Shown: piece by piece, positions 22,333-24,061 of the stretch
Position numbering within the stretch: position 1 is the first letter of the stretch
Layout of the letters: each line of letters starts with the position of its first letter
IMG/VR virus record: IMGVR_UViG_3300024429_000032
Coordinates: 1-24,061 of that record
Source of the DNA: a virus
Strand: one strand, 5' to 3'
Length of the DNA: 24,061 nucleotides
The notes under the pieces: generated by a model
The model's database searches: none
Seen by the model: the letters and a program-made list of their open reading frames with translations, nothing else
What the model was told of the DNA's origin: nothing
Program-made: the position numbers and the translations under genes

Positions 22333-24061
22333 TGCCTATTTCTGAGGAAAGATGGCAGGAACGATTGGCTCTTTATCAAACCCAACAGCCCGCAATTGAG
22401 CAGGCAAAAAAGCGTTATGATAGACGACAGGAAATGTTAAATGACCCCAAGGCCCGTGATAAATATAGACTACAGCGTTGGGAAGTTTTAGGGCAGACAT
22501 ATAAAGTCAGTCGTCCCGCATCTGATCCTATCCAGTTAATTACAGAACCAACTCAACTTGTCGAAGCGTTTCAACGAACTTTTCCCTCGGAACGAATCAC
22601 GGAAATTAACGAAAGATTTAATGGCGAATATGCGGAGTCCGTGAAGGAACAAGAAGTTAAAGAGTTTATAATACGGCGGGCCAATATTGCTCAGGCAGCA
22701 TTTAAACAACATAAGATGCTATTTCCTGAAGCGTCCGATGCAGAAGCATACAGTAAGATGTATCGTACCTTAATTCAATATGGTTTTCAACCGAAGGGGT
22801 TGGAAAAGTTAATGCCGTTTCGTCTAGAAGATGGGCGAGTTTTGCAGTCTGATTATGCTCCTGTTTGGTCAGAGGCACGTAGTCTTGTTCTCGGAGTAAT
22901 TCGTGGTGGGAGACGGTTGGGCACATCCCCACTTGAGTTACTAAATGCTGGTTTAGAACTTGTAACAGATATCACTAGTCGAAATCAAGCGGGTGCGGAA
23001 GTTACCGGAAGCAATATATTCCGTGATGCCCGCAGGGAATTCGCTATTAACATGGGTGCTATGGAACAGCTTCTATCGCCCGATGATATACCATATAATT
23101 TCGATGTTGCCGGGATTATGGGGGAGCAGGTTCCCAATATGCTTGCAACAATCTCTGGGGTTGGATTGATTTCGCATGGATCAAAGCTGGCTGGTAATGC
23201 TTTGGCAATGGGGAGTATGTTTGCATTAGAGGGAGCAGACGCCTATAATAATTATATTCAATACGGTGAGCAACAGGGTCTTGACCCTAAGTTGATAACT
23301 TCACAGGCTTATGTTGGAGCAATGGCTTATGGTGCAGCCTCGGCAGCCTTGGAACGGTTAATTCCAATTGAAACATTTAGACGTTTGCCGGGGTTGAAAA
23401 ATCGGGTCGCAGCATGGGCGTTAGGTTCATTGGCTGAAGGATCGACAGAATTTCTTCAATCCCTTACACAAGCTGGGATCGGCGAAACAATTGATTTGGG
23501 GCAGTTTAATTGGGACTCAGTACGTACAGCTATGAGAGAAGCCGCAGCGGGTATCATCATTGGCGGTGTTGCCGGGGCGGCTACGATAGGACGAATCACT
23601 CCACAAGTAGATCGTTTAATAGAACCCCTCAGTACGGAAGAAGTACAGGCTAAAATTGAAACTGAATTAGATGTCATAAAAGAACGTAGCAAAGAGGCTG
23701 AGAAAGCAGAACTACCGCCCTCATTACCCCAAGCAGACCCGAAGTTTAAACAAATGACCGTTGACGAGGTTGTTAATTATGTCAGTACGATGGAGAAAAA
23801 TGCTGAGACAATAAGAAGTGTGCTGGGAACAGGACCATATATCCAAGTAAATGTGCCGGTGCAAGATTTGGTTCCGAAGTTCCGGTCGCCCGGAGATGTA
23901 GATGCACAAAAACTTGCGGAGGCTAAACGACAATTAGAGGTCGGCGAGATTTCCCCGCCCGTGGTCGCTAGTCAGGTAGGCGACGAGCTTTTTGTTGCCG
24001 ATGGTATTCATCGAGTATTCGCGGCGTCCGAGGCTAAACAAGCTACAATTTCTGCTATCGT
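22332..24061 (+). CDS. Large putative ejection protein with ParB/Srx-like domain, C-terminus off window
   Basis: The frame stays open from the ATG at 22332 to the window edge (576 whole codons). Residues 1-150 are charged helices. Residues about 255-345 and 400-420 are Gly/Ala-rich hydrophobic helices (AGIIIGGVAGAATIG), as in inner-core proteins that cross or associate with membranes on injection. From residue 504 to the edge the sequence resembles the ParB/sulfiredoxin fold: VPVQDLV, then a helix, G-E-I-S-P-P-V-V, and L-F-V-A-D-G-I-H-R-V-F-A-A-S-E-A, where the DGxHR (557-561) is the conserved loop of that fold. Such domains occur in large phage and conjugative-element polyvalent proteins. 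Further domains probably follow beyond the window. It starts in a TAATG overlap. Confidence 0.75.
   Translation, partial: MPISEERWQERLALYQTQQPAIEQAKKRYDRRQEMLNDPKARDKYRLQRWEVLGQTYKVSRPASDPIQLITEPTQLVEAFQRTFPSERITEINERFNGEYAESVKEQEVKEFIIRRANIAQAAFKQHKMLFPEASDAEAYSKMYRTLIQYGFQPKGLEKLMPFRLEDGRVLQSDYAPVWSEARSLVLGVIRGGRRLGTSPLELLNAGLELVTDITSRNQAGAEVTGSNIFRDARREFAINMGAMEQLLSPDDIPYNFDVAGIMGEQVPNMLATISGVGLISHGSKLAGNALAMGSMFALEGADAYNNYIQYGEQQGLDPKLITSQAYVGAMAYGAASAALERLIPIETFRRLPGLKNRVAAWALGSLAEGSTEFLQSLTQAGIGETIDLGQFNWDSVRTAMREAAAGIIIGGVAGAATIGRITPQVDRLIEPLSTEEVQAKIETELDVIKERSKEAEKAELPPSLPQADPKFKQMTVDEVVNYVSTMEKNAETIRSVLGTGPYIQVNVPVQDLVPKFRSPGDVDAQKLAEAKRQLEVGEISPPVVASQVGDELFVADGIHRVFAASEAKQATISAI

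Noticed and set aside
1-24061. tRNA genes, CRISPR arrays, insertion sequences, integrase or attachment sites
   Set aside because: None could be supported by reading the sequence; the repeat block lacks the regular repeat-spacer pattern of CRISPR and no transposase or integrase motif appears.

Overview
This window is part of a tailed double-stranded DNA bacteriophage genome, or a prophage, with a podovirus-like virion module. The plus strand from about 2.4 kb to the right edge encodes terminase large subunit, portal, scaffold, major capsid protein, head-tail adaptor, nozzle (stem), tail fibre and internal or ejection-like proteins. No tail tube, sheath or tape-measure gene is visible. Promoters are consensus sigma70 type (TTGACA, 17-bp spacer, TATAnT) and genes carry GGAG-type ribosome binding sites, so the host is a bacterium. 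A phage-encoded lipoprotein with Ser after the lipobox Cys fits a Gram-negative host, but that is inference. The genus of phage and host cannot be named from the sequence alone.

Left region (1-2400): four small genes on the minus strand (88, 137, 95 and 54 aa), two of them Cys-containing and one a clear double zinc-ribbon protein. Between them lies a 724-bp non-coding block (698-1421) with about eight copies of a GCTATACCCA-type motif in both orientations, several inverted repeats, a palindromic operator-like site over the start of the 137-aa gene transcript, and a possible plus-strand promoter. A second non-coding block (1895-2402) holds a minus promoter serving the 54-aa gene, a short direct repeat, a GC-rich foldback, a consensus plus promoter at 2205-2233 and a strongly structured 5' leader.

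Plus-strand genes 2403-5250: a GNAT acetyltransferase, a charged helical protein, two beta-rich putative virion accessory proteins, two small unknowns and a trypsin-fold (HtrA-like) serine protease lipoprotein. Packaging and head genes follow at 5252-13552: putative small terminase, TerL, portal, a coiled-coil protein, a zinc-ribbon protein, then a second consensus promoter whose spacer is filled by a perfect 19-bp palindrome, scaffold, major capsid protein, a free-standing HNH endonuclease, and a structural protein. The tail section at 13615-20490 holds the adaptor, a beta-sandwich protein, the nozzle with an inserted LamG/ConA-like domain, a fibre with nine YadA-head-like repeats, and a small protein. 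The internal-protein section at 20503-24061 holds two helical proteins and the first 576 residues of a large protein that ends at the window edge inside a ParB/sulfiredoxin-like domain.

Genes are packed tightly, often with TAATG or TGATG stop-start overlaps, so the structural block probably runs as two long transcripts, one from about 2240 and one from about 9940. Both transcripts would begin with a stem-loop within a few nucleotides of the 5' end.
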